A stretch of 64,000 nucleotides of DNA from Pythium myriotylum (taxonomy: Eukaryota > Oomycota > Peronosporomycetes > Pythiales > Pythiaceae), in assembly GCA_023091665.1 (NCBI GenBank), contig JALJCQ010000031.1:946837-1010836 (forward strand), given 5' to 3'. This document shows, one piece after another, positions 42,519 through 55,906 of the stretch. The notes below the pieces were generated by a model that was not told the DNA's origin, made no database searches, and saw nothing but the letters and a program-made list of their open reading frames with translations. Every line of letters starts with the position of its first letter. Positions within the stretch are counted from its first letter, which is position 1. Position numbers and translations under genes: made by a program.

Positions 42519-45500
42519 CCTTCATACAGAAGAATCCGAGCCAAAAATTGGCGTGACGCTCACACGCTCGTACGCTCACCTAGGCTTCGTCGTAGAAGGG
42601 GGCTGCTCCACACTTAGCGCTCGCGAACCATCGTACTCAAACAGTAAAGCTGCGAGTCGTGCTGATCTGCGCGTCGTCCATTACTCTCCAGCACCGCGCT
42701 CGATTCTTGTCCTCTGGTGAGCAGACCTTCTCGTGTTGAGTTCTCACCACAGATTGTTGAATCACCTCCACCGTCGCCCTTTTAGGCACGTGCTCCTTTC
42801 AAACAGGGAAATCCGAGCCAAAAATTGGCGTGATGCTCACACGCTCGCACATTCGCTCGGACTTGCCACTGCGGCGGCAGCGTTCCTTACACAACAAGCG
42901 CGAACCACGATACGCACGCCGGAAACAGTAGAATACACAGCTTCGCAAGGTGTTCACAATCGCTCAGCTCTGGCGGTGTTCCCGCCCGTCCATCGCTCGA
43001 CCCTCCCGTCCTCAAGTCTCGCCGTCATCATCGACTGGCGCCCACGATCGTCCTTTTATGCACAAGCATTCATTCTGTGGTGGAGCGGCCCAATCCAGAC
43101 GGGACGTGGCACAAGCAGCTGCGGAGGATGGGCCGACCCAGATCGAAGGGTGGCACCCAAGGCATTTGATGCAAGGTAATCAGGACTTCGGGTAACAACG
43201 GGCAACCTCAAGGAGTCGGCATGAGTGTCGTCCGAAGCGGTGAACCGACCGCCCGCCCAAGGGAGGGCAGGCGATCGGCGGGAAGTGTGTTGAACCAACC
43301 CAACGGCCAGGTGATCCGGCAGACGCCTTCAACCAGACGCACGGCCGCCGAGTGTCAAAGGAACACGAGAAGGGGCCCCGAAGCGCCTAGGCGATCGACC
43401 GGCTTGAACTACTGTGAGGCGATCGTCGAGATGCCCACCGATCGGCCAAGCGATTTCCCGACCGCCTGGTGGAAGTACGGATCGCCTAACATATCCACGG
43501 ATCGGCTAAGACATCTACGGATCGCCTGATGATTAGACGGCACCCGGGTGGTTGCGCATACAGTTGTAGGGTTGTAGGGTTAGGGGCGTGTGCCCAGTGT
43601 GTGAATCAGATAGCGTAGGACTCTAGGAAGGCAGGAAAACTCCAAAGGAATAGACTCTGCATTTCGCGACCAAGTGCACAAGTCCCCAAGACGTACAAGG
43701 GAGCGCAGGGCTCACACAAGTCCCGTCACCGACAGGGAGGTGACGTTAAAACCCCCGAGCCGCGTCAAGCAGCTCGGCTCAAGGCAGGCGGCCGGCGCGC
43801 GCGTCAGACGACCGCGCACCGCCGCCACAAGGAAAGGAAAGGCAAGGAAGACCCAGGGCGATCGCGAGACGATACCCGGCGTTGTGTGTGCTTGACTTAG
43901 TCGCACGAGCGCGCCACCAAGCCCGAAGCGCCCGCGCTTCACCCCACGCATCCGGCACAACCGTGTTGAGGTTGATCCGATCGGCTCTGCGTTTGACCGG
44001 CCGGCCGCGTGTTCTCGATCTGCACGCAGCCACCAGAGCCGGAAAACCAAGGGATTCACGACACCTTGGTCTCTCTCTCTCTCTCGCCTTCATACAGAAG
44101 AATCCGAGCCAAAAATTGGCGTGACGCTCACACGCTCGTACGCTCACCTAGGCTTCGTCGTAGAAGGGGGCTGCTCCACACTTAGCGCTCGCGAACCATC
44201 GTACTCAAACAGTAAAGCTGCGAGTCGTGCTGATCTGCGCGTCGTCCATTACTCTCCAGCACCGCGCTCGATTCTTGTCCTCTGGTGAGCAGACCTTCTC
44301 GTGTTGAGTTCTCACCACAGATTGTTGAATCACCTCCACCGTCGCCCTTTTAGGCACGTGCTCCTTTCAAACAGGGAAATCCGAGCCAAAAATTGGCGTG
44401 ATGCTCACACGCTCGCACATTCGCTCGGACTTGCCACTGCGGCGGCAGCGTTCCTTACACAACAAGCGCGAACCACGATACGCACGCCGGAAACAGTAGA
44501 ATACACAGCTTCGCAAGGTGTTCACAATCGCTCAGCTCTGGCGGTGTTCCCGCCCGTCCATCGCTCGACCCTCCCGTCCTCAAGTCTCGCCGTCATCATC
44601 GACTGGCGCCCACGATCGTCCTTTTATGCACAAGCATTCATTCTGTGGTGGAGCGGCCCAATCCAGACGGGACGTGGCACAAGCAGCTGCGGAGGATGGG
44701 CCGACCCAGATCGAAGGGTGGCACCCAAGGCATTTGATGCAAGGTAATCAGGACTTCGGGTAACAACGGGCAACCTCAAGGAGTCGGCATGAGTGTCGTC
44801 CGAAGCGGTGAACCGACCGCCCGCCCAAGGGAGGGCAGGCGATCGGCGGGAAGTGTGTTGAACCAACCCAACGGCCAGGTGATCCGGCAGACGCCTTCAA
44901 CCAGACGCACGGCCGCCGAGTGTCAAAGGAACACGAGAAGGGGCCCCGAAGCGCCTAGGCGATCGACCGGCTTGAACTACTGTGAGGCGATCGTCGAGAT
45001 GCCCACCGATCGGCCAAGCGATTTCCCGACCGCCTGGTGGAAGTACGGATCGCCTAACATATCCACGGATCGGCTAAGACATCTACGGATCGCCTGATGA
45101 TTAGACGGCACCCGGGTGGTTGCGCATACAGTTGTAGGGTTGTAGGGTTAGGGGCGTGTGCCCAGTGTGTGAATCAGATAGCGTAGGACTCTAGGAAGGC
45201 AGGAAAACTCCAAAGGAATAGACTCTGCATTTCGCGACCAAGTGCACAAGTCCCCAAGACGTACAAGGGAGCGCAGGGCTCACACAAGTCCCGTCACCGA
45301 CAGGGAGGTGACGTTAAAACCCCCGAGCCGCGTCAAGCAGCTCGGCTCAAGGCAGGCGGCCGGCGCGCGCGTCAGACGACCGCGCACCGCCGCCACAAGG
45401 AAAGGAAAGGCAAGGAAGACCCAGGGCGATCGCGAGACGATACCCGGCGTTGTGTGTGCTTGACTTAGTCGCACGAGCGCGCCACCAAGCCCGAAGCGCC

Positions 45501-48500
45501 CGCGCTTCACCCCACGCATCCGGCACAACCGTGTTGAGGTTGATCCGATCGGCTCTGCGTTTGACCGGCCGGCCGCGTGTTCTCGATCTGCACGCAGCCA
45601 CCAGAGCCGGAAAACCAAGGGATTCACGACACCTTGGTCTCTCTCTCTCTCTCGCCTTCATACAGAAGAATCCGAGCCAAAAATTGGCGTGACGCTCACA
45701 CGCTCGTACGCTCACCTAGGCTTCGTCGTAGAAGGGGGCTGCTCCACACTTAGCGCTCGCGAACCATCGTACTCAAACAGTAAAGCTGCGAGTCGTGCTG
45801 ATCTGCGCGTCGTCCATTACTCTCCAGCACCGCGCTCGATTCTTGTCCTCTGGTGAGCAGACCTTCTCGTGTTGAGTTCTCACCACAGATTGTTGAATCA
45901 CCTCCACCGTCGCCCTTTTAGGCACGTGCTCCTTTCAAACAGGGAAATCCGAGCCAAAAATTGGCGTGATGCTCACACGCTCGCACATTCGCTCGGACTT
46001 GCCACTGCGGCGGCAGCGTTCCTTACACAACAAGCGCGAACCACGATACGCACGCCGGAAACAGTAGAATACACAGCTTCGCAAGGTGTTCACAATCGCT
46101 CAGCTCTGGCGGTGTTCCCGCCCGTCCATCGCTCGACCCTCCCGTCCTCAAGTCTCGCCGTCATCATCGACTGGCGCCCACGATCGTCCTTTTATGCACA
46201 AGCATTCATTCTGTGGTGGAGCGGCCCAATCCAGACGGGACGTGGCACAAGCAGCTGCGGAGGATGGGCCGACCCAGATCGAAGGGTGGCACCCAAGGCA
46301 TTTGATGCAAGGTAATCAGGACTTCGGGTAACAACGGGCAACCTCAAGGAGTCGGCATGAGTGTCGTCCGAAGCGGTGAACCGACCGCCCGCCCAAGGGA
46401 GGGCAGGCGATCGGCGGGAAGTGTGTTGAACCAACCCAACGGCCAGGTGATCCGGCAGACGCCTTCAACCAGACGCACGGCCGCCGAGTGTCAAAGGAAC
46501 ACGAGAAGGGGCCCCGAAGCGCCTAGGCGATCGACCGGCTTGAACTACTGTGAGGCGATCGTCGAGATGCCCACCGATCGGCCAAGCGATTTCCCGACCG
46601 CCTGGTGGAAGTACGGATCGCCTAACATATCCACGGATCGGCTAAGACATCTACGGATCGCCTGATGATTAGACGGCACCCGGGTGGTTGCGCATACAGT
46701 TGTAGGGTTGTAGGGTTAGGGGCGTGTGCCCAGTGTGTGAATCAGATAGCGTAGGACTCTAGGAAGGCAGGAAAACTCCAAAGGAATAGACTCTGCATTT
46801 CGCGACCAAGTGCACAAGTCCCCAAGACGTACAAGGGAGCGCAGGGCTCACACAAGTCCCGTCACCGACAGGGAGGTGACGTTAAAACCCCCGAGCCGCG
46901 TCAAGCAGCTCGGCTCAAGGCAGGCGGCCGGCGCGCGCGTCAGACGACCGCGCACCGCCGCCACAAGGAAAGGAAAGGCAAGGAAGACCCAGGGCGATCG
47001 CGAGACGATACCCGGCGTTGTGTGTGCTTGACTTAGTCGCACGAGCGCGCCACCAAGCCCGAAGCGCCCGCGCTTCACCCCACGCATCCGGCACAACCGT
47101 GTTGAGGTTGATCCGATCGGCTCTGCGTTTGACCGGCCGGCCGCGTGTTCTCGATCTGCACGCAGCCACCAGAGCCGGAAAACCAAGGGATTCACGACAC
47201 CTTGGTCTCTCTCTCTCTCTCGCCTTCATACAGAAGAATCCGAGCCAAAAATTGGCGTGACGCTCACACGCTCGTACGCTCACCTAGGCTTCGTCGTAGA
47301 AGGGGGCTGCTCCACACTTAGCGCTCGCGAACCATCGTACTCAAACAGTAAAGCTGCGAGTCGTGCTGATCTGCGCGTCGTCCATTACTCTCCAGCACCG
47401 CGCTCGATTCTTGTCCTCTGGTGAGCAGACCTTCTCGTGTTGAGTTCTCACCACAGATTGTTGAATCACCTCCACCGTCGCCCTTTTAGGCACGTGCTCC
47501 TTTCAAACAGGGAAATCCGAGCCAAAAATTGGCGTGATGCTCACACGCTCGCACATTCGCTCGGACTTGCCACTGCGGCGGCAGCGTTCCTTACACAACA
47601 AGCGCGAACCACGATACGCACGCCGGAAACAGTAGAATACACAGCTTCGCAAGGTGTTCACAATCGCTCAGCTCTGGCGGTGTTCCCGCCCGTCCATCGC
47701 TCGACCCTCCCGTCCTCAAGTCTCGCCGTCATCATCGACTGGCGCCCACGATCGTCCTTTTATGCACAAGCATTCATTCTGTGGTGGAGCGGCCCAATCC
47801 AGACGGGACGTGGCACAAGCAGCTGCGGAGGATGGGCCGACCCAGATCGAAGGGTGGCACCCAAGGCATTTGATGCAAGGTAATCAGGACTTCGGGTAAC
47901 AACGGGCAACCTCAAGGAGTCGGCATGAGTGTCGTCCGAAGCGGTGAACCGACCGCCCGCCCAAGGGAGGGCAGGCGATCGGCGGGAAGTGTGTTGAACC
48001 AACCCAACGGCCAGGTGATCCGGCAGACGCCTTCAACCAGACGCACGGCCGCCGAGTGTCAAAGGAACACGAGAAGGGGCCCCGAAGCGCCTAGGCGATC
48101 GACCGGCTTGAACTACTGTGAGGCGATCGTCGAGATGCCCACCGATCGGCCAAGCGATTTCCCGACCGCCTGGTGGAAGTACGGATCGCCTAACATATCC
48201 ACGGATCGGCTAAGACATCTACGGATCGCCTGATGATTAGACGGCACCCGGGTGGTTGCGCATACAGTTGTAGGGTTGTAGGGTTAGGGGCGTGTGCCCA
48301 GTGTGTGAATCAGATAGCGTAGGACTCTAGGAAGGCAGGAAAACTCCAAAGGAATAGACTCTGCATTTCGCGACCAAGTGCACAAGTCCCCAAGACGTAC
48401 AAGGGAGCGCAGGGCTCACACAAGTCCCGTCACCGACAGGGAGGTGACGTTAAAACCCCCGAGCCGCGTCAAGCAGCTCGGCTCAAGGCAGGCGGCCGGC

Positions 48501-50350
48501 GCGCGCGTCAGACGACCGCGCACCGCCGCCACAAGGAAAGGAAAGGCAAGGAAGACCCAGGGCGATCGCGAGACGATACCCGGCGTTGTGTGTGCTTGAC
48601 TTAGTCGCACGAGCGCGCCACCAAGCCCGAAGCGCCCGCGCTTCACCCCACGCATCCGGCACAACCGTGTTGAGGTTGATCCGATCGGCTCTGCGTTTGA
48701 CCGGCCGGCCGCGTGTTCTCGATCTGCACGCAGCCACCAGAGCCGGAAAACCAAGGGATTCACGACACCTTGGTCTCTCTCTCTCTCTCGCCTTCATACA
48801 GAAGAATCCGAGCCAAAAATTGGCGTGACGCTCACACGCTCGTACGCTCACCTAGGCTTCGTCGTAGAAGGGGGCTGCTCCACACTTAGCGCTCGCGAAC
48901 CATCGTACTCAAACAGTAAAGCTGCGAGTCGTGCTGATCTGCGCGTCGTCCATTACTCTCCAGCACCGCGCTCGATTCTTGTCCTCTGGTGAGCAGACCT
49001 TCTCGTGTTGAGTTCTCACCACAGATTGTTGAATCACCTCCACCGTCGCCCTTTTAGGCACGTGCTCCTTTCAAACAGGGAAATCCGAGCCAAAAATTGG
49101 CGTGATGCTCACACGCTCGCACATTCGCTCGGACTTGCCACTGCGGCGGCAGCGTTCCTTACACAACAAGCGCGAACCACGATACGCACGCCGGAAACAG
49201 TAGAATACACAGCTTCGCAAGGTGTTCACAATCGCTCAGCTCTGGCGGTGTTCCCGCCCGTCCATCGCTCGACCCTCCCGTCCTCAAGTCTCGCCGTCAT
49301 CATCGACTGGCGCCCACGATCGTCCTTTTATGCACAAGCATTCATTCTGTGGTGGAGCGGCCCAATCCAGACGGGACGTGGCACAAGCAGCTGCGGAGGA
49401 TGGGCCGACCCAGATCGAAGGGTGGCACCCAAGGCATTTGATGCAAGGTAATCAGGACTTCGGGTAACAACGGGCAACCTCAAGGAGTCGGCATGAGTGT
49501 CGTCCGAAGCGGTGAACCGACCGCCCGCCCAAGGGAGGGCAGGCGATCGGCGGGAAGTGTGTTGAACCAACCCAACGGCCAGGTGATCCGGCAGACGCCT
49601 TCAACCAGACGCACGGCCGCCGAGTGTCAAAGGAACACGAGAAGGGGCCCCGAAGCGCCTAGGCGATCGACCGGCTTGAACTACTGTGAGGCGATCGTCG
49701 AGATGCCCACCGATCGGCCAAGCGATTTCCCGACCGCCTGGTGGAAGTACGGATCGCCTAACATATCCACGGATCGGCTAAGACATCTACGGATCGCCTG
49801 ATGATTAGACGGCACCCGGGTGGTTGCGCATACAGTTGTAGGGTTGTAGGGTTAGGGGCGTGTGCCCAGTGTGTGAATCAGATAGCGTAGGACTCTAGGA
49901 AGGCAGGAAAACTCCAAAGGAATAGACTCTGCATTTCGCGACCAAGTGCACAAGTCCCCAAGACGTACAAGGGAGCGCAGGGCTCACACAAGTCCCGTCA
50001 CCGACAGGGAGGTGACGTTAAAACCCCCGAGCCGCGTCAAGCAGCTCGGCTCAAGGCAGGCGGCCGGCGCGCGCGTCAGACGACCGCGCACCGCCGCCAC
50101 AAGGAAAGGAAAGGCAAGGAAGACCCAGGGCGATCGCGAGACGATACCCGGCGTTGTGTGTGCTTGACTTAGTCGCACGAGCGCGCCACCAAGCCCGAAG
50201 CGCCCGCGCTTCACCCCACGCATCCGGCACAACCGTGTTGAGGTTGATCCGATCGGCTCTGCGTTTGACCGGCCGGCCGCGTGTTCTCGATCTGCACGCA
50301 GCCACCAGAGCCGGAAAACCAAGGGATTCACGACACCTTGGTCTCTCTCT
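42519..50350. repeat. Tandem array: five copies of a 1568-bp unit
   Basis: Units begin near 42519, 44087, 45655, 47223 and 48791, an exact 1568-bp period; every open frame in one unit recurs unchanged in the others. A unit starts CTTCATACAGAAGAATCCG and ends in a CT dinucleotide run. The fifth unit runs into an expanded (CT)n(C)n tract. Each unit contains two diverged copies of ATCCGAGCCAAAAATTGGCG, about 280 bp apart, and near its centre several GGATCGCCTAA/GGATCGGCTAA repeats. Conceptual ORFs (for example 148 and 122 aa) lack domains and overlap on both strands, so I regard the unit as non-coding satellite-like DNA. Near-identity implies recent amplification or gene-conversion homogenisation. 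Confidence 0.92.
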
Positions 50351-50405
50351 CTCTCTCTCTCCCCCCCCCCCCCCCCCCCCCCCCCCCTCTCCTCCCCCAC
50401 CCCCC
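50351..50405. repeat. (CT)n(C)n low-complexity tract
   Basis: A CT run followed by about 27 C and a C/T/A-poor tail ends the tandem array. Length is likely unstable. Confidence 0.8.
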
Positions 50406-51640
50406 GACTTCGGAGTCCAGAGCGCCCACGGTCCAGGCCACAGCGATTTTCAAGGCCTGTCGACGTCAGTGGTAAGTTGCTGCCCCTCGAATCAAGGATC
50501 AAGGTCTGTTGTGTACACGGCTCGGCTGCTTAGGGGTTCGCTGTCCCCCAGTTTAAGCCGACCGCGTTACCACAATTCAAATAGGGGAATCCGAGCCAAA
50601 AATTAGCGTGACGCTCACACGCTCGCACACTTGCTCGGACTTGATTCACGTGGAATCACGGCCAACTCCGACACAGCGCTTGCTGCACAGCGCTGGAGAC
50701 TTGTGCCCTGGAACAGCTCGATCATCTTGGCCGACGCTGACCACTCCAAATACAGCATTCGTTCGTTGACTCCGTCGAAATTCTTCGTACTGGTCCGCTT
50801 GCATGCTTGACGTTCTTCTGTGTGAGAGCCTCTTTCCTTGGTGTTCTTTGTTCGCCTGTCTTTGCACCCGAACTGACTCGCAACGGAGCTTCACTGTTGA
50901 TCGCGAGCCTGCACCCCGTGACTTGTCCGCGCGCTCTACTCAAGCACCGACGTACTCCTGCATTGTTGGGAAGGCTTGCTAACAGCAGCACACTCGTTCA
51001 CATCACAACGTGAGCTTGGTGAACGCCCTCAATTGTGCATCTCCGTGGCGTGGTACTGAGCACCACCTTGGATTCTTCATCAAATTCAAACACCACTATG
51101 GGACAGGCGCACATTTTCTCAGGTCTGCAGGCACTGTCGTTCGATGGATTCCTCTTTGATGGCCTTTTTCTGCACCGTGAACACCGATGAAGTTCCTTCG
51201 TCAGCACGACACCACAAGGTCCTTCGTCACGCTCGCCGAACACAACAACGGCATCTTGCACACCTTGCGCCATGCTGCATCGAGCACTGACGGCCCGCAC
51301 ACTCGTCTTCTTTGACTCCTCGCTGCACCATGTAGTTGATCGTCAACGCCGCTGCTGATACACCTCGTCGCTCTTGTCTGTTGCTGTACACGTCTGGGTT
51401 CACCCGACCAACATTGTGAACGGGTTCAGTCGCCCCGAATCATCACATCCACGTGCCGGACCACATGATCGACGACCGACTGTTGAACTCTCCGTCTCGT
51501 TCGTTGCATCCGTAAGCCATCGTCTTCCAGAGACTAGTGAGAAGCACCACGAGGCTTGGATCGACTTTAGACGCCCCGAGACCGTATACGTCCCTCCGAT
51601 AATACAAACCGCAAATTCTTCGACACACCTTCTTCGTCCT
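50406..51640. other. Non-coding region between the tandem array and gypsy integrase
   Basis: It carries a further diverged copy of the array sub-repeat (ATCCGAGCCAAAAATTAGCG, about 50587). It would be the 3' side of the minus-strand gypsy element; an LTR is possible but not demonstrated. Confidence 0.4.
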
Positions 51641-53565
51641 TTACACTTTCAAACATTGTGTTTGACCCGATACATCTGGTGTTCTAGCTGCAGCATCAGC
51701 TTTATCTTCCGAGAACTCGCTTGCATCTTCGTCGCCCTCGGTAGTCTGCGCGGCTTCCATTCGATTCTTCCAAGGTTGTTTTGCATCGAACTCATACATC
51801 AGTGCCGTGCATGATAAATCTTCTTCTGGGACCCATGAAGTTTCGTCATAGCCAACCCATCGTACTAAATATTCACGTTGACGTCGTCCATTTCTTGTGC
51901 GACGCTTGTACCGACAATCCAGAATTTCTTCAACTTCATACCCATCGTCTTCGCCTGCTTCATACCATGAGTCTTCTGGTAGCAGAGCCTCATCGAATTC
52001 AAACGCATCCGACACTTGTATCCGATCTCGAGGTCGCTTCATTCGAGAGACAAAAGGTTTCAATCGAGCAATGTGTACCAGCGGAAAAACTCGACTGTCT
52101 TGTTTATCGATCTTGAGCCGATACACCACATCACTAACGCGCTCCTCCACTTGATATGGGCCATGCCAAAGATGCGAGAGCTTGCGTACGAGCCCAGACT
52201 TGACCAGGTCATGGTACAGCCACACCAGTTCACCCGGTCGGTAAGCTGTGCGCACCGTGCTCTGTAAACACTCTTCGACACTTTCGTTATGGGATCGAAC
52301 GCGCTCTTCCATCAGCTTCGACGGGATGAATTCCGCGTGGGCGATTGCTTGGTCATGCCTCTTCGCCACCTTCTGTCGCCACTCAAGAGCGTCGCGTTCA
52401 GCCACTGAGCCATTCTTCGGGGGTATCATCGCTTCGAGAGCTGTTCGGGCATTCCAACCATGAACCAAATAGAAACTTGTCTGTCGATATTGTAGTCTGG
52501 TAGATGTATTCAATGCAAGCTCGAGCTGTTGGACATACTCATCCCAATCGCGCTGTTCTGCATCGACAATGTAGCACTTGATAGCACGCACAACCGTCTG
52601 AACTGACCTTTCTTGCTTTCCGTTTGCTTGAGGTCGGTAAGCCAGTGTAGGACGCTGCTTCTGTTGCATCATGCGATTGAACCTGCGGAAGACCGTGCTC
52701 ATGAATCTTGGATCGCGATCGTGCCGTATCATTTCTTGAGCACCAAACCGCTTGTATACCCCTGCCAGGTAAGCTTCCGCAACCGCTTGAGCTGATGTAT
52801 CTGCCATTGGTACGAGAATAATGTACCCCGTGAATAGGCAAATGAAACACAGCAACGCCTCGTTTCCTTCAAATGTCTTCGGCAGTGGCGTAGCGAAATC
52901 CATCGCCAATACCTGAAATGGGCGCGTCGCAGTGATATTTCCTGGAGACCTTCCCTTGTATCTCGGCTTGCCCTTCGCCGTCGCACAGTCTTCGCATGAC
53001 GAGACGAACCACTCAACATCGGCATACATCCCGCGCCAGTAGTATAATTCTCGCATACGTGCGAAAACCCGGCCAACCCCTTGATTCGCCCAGCCCCAAG
53101 CTCTGCATGATATGCATGGAGCAGGTCTTCTTGTATCGCGTCTGGTACAACGAGCCGTGGCGATGGGCCATCTTTCCCTCGATCAAACGGGCAATAATAG
53201 AGGACTCCAGCAACATCGAGCACATATAATGCAGCAACCTTCGCGATCTTCTTCAGCGCTGTCGATGTCTCGAATATACCTTCATCACCTTGTAAGTAAG
53301 CGATCACCTTCATACACCATGAATCCTCTCTCTGCGCCCTGGCGATCCGCTGAAAACGTTCATGTTGGGCAGCTGCCAGCGTGCTTTCGTCAACCCTAAG
53401 CACTCCTTCGACTGTCCTCATATCACCCACAGCATCTTCAGGGACTGGCTCTACCGGCGGCTGCGACATTGGCTTCTCTCGTCGATTTCTTCCATTTGCG
53501 CCATCGCGGAGTGAAACTTCCTTCTGGCGACCAGTCTTCCTTCCACTTCTCGTCACCACGAACAC
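51641..53565 (-). pseudogene. Ty3/gypsy integrase with chromodomain (chromovirus-type Pol C-terminus)
   Basis: The first frame (53565-about 53090) ends the Pol linker and enters the integrase N-terminus (VVPDAIQEDLLHAYHAELGAG). One frameshift near 53080 leads to the second frame (from 53056), with YYWRGMYADVEWFVSSCEDC of the HHCC zinc domain. The DDE core has Asp in MDFATPLP, Asp in RHDRDPRF and Glu in NGKQERSVQ. The GPY-like module reads HLWHGPYQVEERV. A C-terminal chromodomain (YEVEEILDCRYK ... YLVRWVGYDETSWVPEED) would target integration to marked chromatin. Reverse transcriptase and RNase H are missing upstream, so only the 3' half of Pol remains. Confidence 0.88.
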
Positions 53566-53689
53566 ATTCGGAGCAGGCTCACCATACTTCCACCAGTCTG
53601 AGCCATTTACGACCTAACTTCTGCCTGTCGGACTGGTCAAATCACGAGTCACACTTACTCGAGCGCTTGGTTCGCAATCGTCAGTCATC

Positions 53690-54106
53690 CTCGGCCCGTT
53701 TGAGGTGGTCGAGACGCGTCCGCACTCGTTTGTTATTGAACATCTCGTGAATGGGACACGTCACGAGGTTCACGGCTCGCGACTCATGTTCTATCACGAC
53801 GCCAGTCTGCGCAAGACCCAGGAGATCCGTGAGCTTGTATCCTCTCAAGGCATTGAGATTGGTGTTGAAGCCATTGTTGGCCACCGCTACAACGACGATG
53901 TCGGCCGCTGGGAGCTCTGCATTAAGTGGCTCGGTCAAGACGAAGAGAACTCGTGGGAGAGTCTCGGCGACATGGTGGAAGACCAGCCCCGTCGCGTTCA
54001 CGACTATGCCAATTTGACCGGTGACAGAGATCTCATCTCGCTGGTCGAACGACTCTCGAAGTATAGCGATGATGGCGGGCGGTGTCGCAGCTGCTTGGGT
54101 GTCTAA
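53690..54106 (+). pseudogene. Gypsy Pol C-terminal fragment with chromodomain, opposite strand
   Basis: The frame reads SFVIEHLVNGTRHEVHGSRL, typical of the segment before a chromodomain, then IGVEAIVGHRYND ... LCIKWLGQDEENSWESLGDM. That is a chromodomain with the WESL core. It is a separate element from the minus-strand integrase. Only the last about 130 residues remain; it ends in an unrelated tail at 54106. Confidence 0.7.
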
Positions 54107-54533
54107 TCGCTTTTCGTTGAGTCCGTCGCCCTGGCTCAGCGCTTGCATCATCACCGTGAGCGCCCGGCTCAGCGACAGGCTCACGGTGCGGCTGCGCAAC
54201 TCCATCCACACCAAGTTTGCCCTCCCCGGCTCAGTGGCGGCTACTGTGTCGGGTTCTCTGCATGGATCCGTTTCTTTGCTCTCTATATTCTCCAAGTGCT
54301 TGTCCAAGTGCTTGTGCACGTGTTTGCTCTCGCGGTGATTGCGCTCGGCTCGATCACCCATCGTTTGATGGGTGCCGTTGTGATTGTGGTCGGCGCGATT
54401 ACCAACTGTATTTTATGGCTGCCACGCGGTGGCCCGGCTCAGGGGCATTCTTAACGGGATCACGGGTCATGATCTCCCCAAAAATAGAAGCTCTGATTGT
54501 CTGGAAATAGGCACCATCTGGCCCGCCCCGTCC

Positions 54534-55829
54534 ATGCACGGGACTGTCATGATCCGAGACGTGGTCATGACACATTCTTGGGTCTTGAACGTCATGGGCA
54601 GTCCCAACTCGAACCCAGCCAGAATGCGTTGTCGAGCGTGGCGAACGATGATTCTTGCTGCCATCACAGGAGCGCTACTACTCACCACGAACAAAACCAA
54701 ACGACTCAAAGTGGTCGCCCGACAGCGCCTCAAATGGAAAGTACACAAGGAAACTCTGCTAATCGAAAATGAGTTCAAACAGTACTATAGAATGAGCGCG
54801 AACTCATTCGAGAAGCTGTTGGGGCTCGTTGGCCCCATTTTGGTTCGTGACAGCACCCGTTCGCAATGCAGGACAGGCACTGAGCCCATCACTCCAACCA
54901 ACATGCTTCAAATGACAATCTCGTGGCTTGTTGGCGGCAGCCATCACCAAATTCGAGTTATCGCCGGTGTCGCTCGCTCTACTTTCTTCTTTATCATCTA
55001 CGAAGTCATGGACGTTATCAACAATTTCAATGAGCTTAATATTACGGCACCTTTTGGCAGTCCATCGGCCATTGCACAGACCGCTCAAGATTTTAGTGAG
55101 ATCAGTACGAACGGGATTTTGACTGGCTGTGTCGGATGTGTCAACGGTTGGCTTTGCACAATCTCCACGCCTCCGTTCAAGGCCGTGCCTGACGTCCGTG
55201 CCTTTTTTTCTGGTCATGATTTAGAGTCAGGAATCAACGTACAGGCCATGTATGACAGTCTGTCAAGGTTCACAAGTTACTGTATTAAGTCGCCTGGCAA
55301 GGTTAGTGATGTGACGGCATTTAGTAAATGGAAGCTGAGTGCTCTAGTCGACGATCTTCCTAGAGGGTACTAAATCATTGGCGACAACGCCCATACATTA
55401 TCGCAGCATTTGCTCATCCCATTTACAAAGCCTGAGATGAAGAACGAGCTACGAGCAAAGTCCCGAATCGATTACAATTTTTTCTTCTCTCAGCTACGCA
55501 TCCGTATCGAAATGGCATTGGGGTTGTTAGTAAACAAGTGGCGTGTGTTCAAAAGGCCTCTCGCCGTCAAGTTCTCCAACTGCAAAACGATCATTAAGGC
55601 GTGCATGCGGCTATATAACTACTGTATTGACGAGCGACTGCTTGGTCTGGAAAGGACCGAGCAAAGGCGCGCGGTACTCAATGTCTACGATGGGCTAGAA
55701 GAAAGCTCATATGCTCTCCCTCCAACCACAAATGAAGAGACTCGGACCACCAATGGCCACCTGATGAGAGAAGTTGTCGTCCAGCAAATCAAGAACTACA
55801 ACTTGGCAAGGTCACCCAGCTACAAATGA
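54534..55829 (+). pseudogene. PIF/Harbinger-type DDE transposase, inactivated
   Basis: From the Met at 54534 (or 54624). The transposase core has GILTGCVGCVNGWL where the first catalytic Asp (normally xDGW) is Asn. The second Asp is in GKVSDVTAF, the next box is IIGDNAHTLSQHLLIPF, and the Glu is in RIRIEMALGLLVNKWRV. An in-frame TAA at 55371-55373 splits the protein directly before IIGDNA, and the same frame continues to 55829. Either lesion alone should abolish activity. Confidence 0.85.
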
Positions 55830-55906
55830 ACCCCAATCAGAGAAAAGAAGAAAAATGTGTATTGAAAATGCCATTAATAGAAATATGCAAAATGTCCAAA
55901 AAAAAC

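Noticed and set aside
43560..43600. Telomere-like TAGGG repeats in each tandem unit
   Set aside because: Only three irregular TAGGG words per unit; not a telomeric array.
42733..49451. Identical 148-aa and 122-aa ORFs in every 1568-bp unit as a tandem gene family
   Set aside because: Several ORFs overlap on both strands in the same DNA, with low-complexity composition and no domain; identity follows from the repeat itself rather than from selection on protein.
50154..50606. Proline/serine-rich ORF through the (CT)n(C)n tract
   Set aside because: The protein sequence is produced by the microsatellite; there is no other support.
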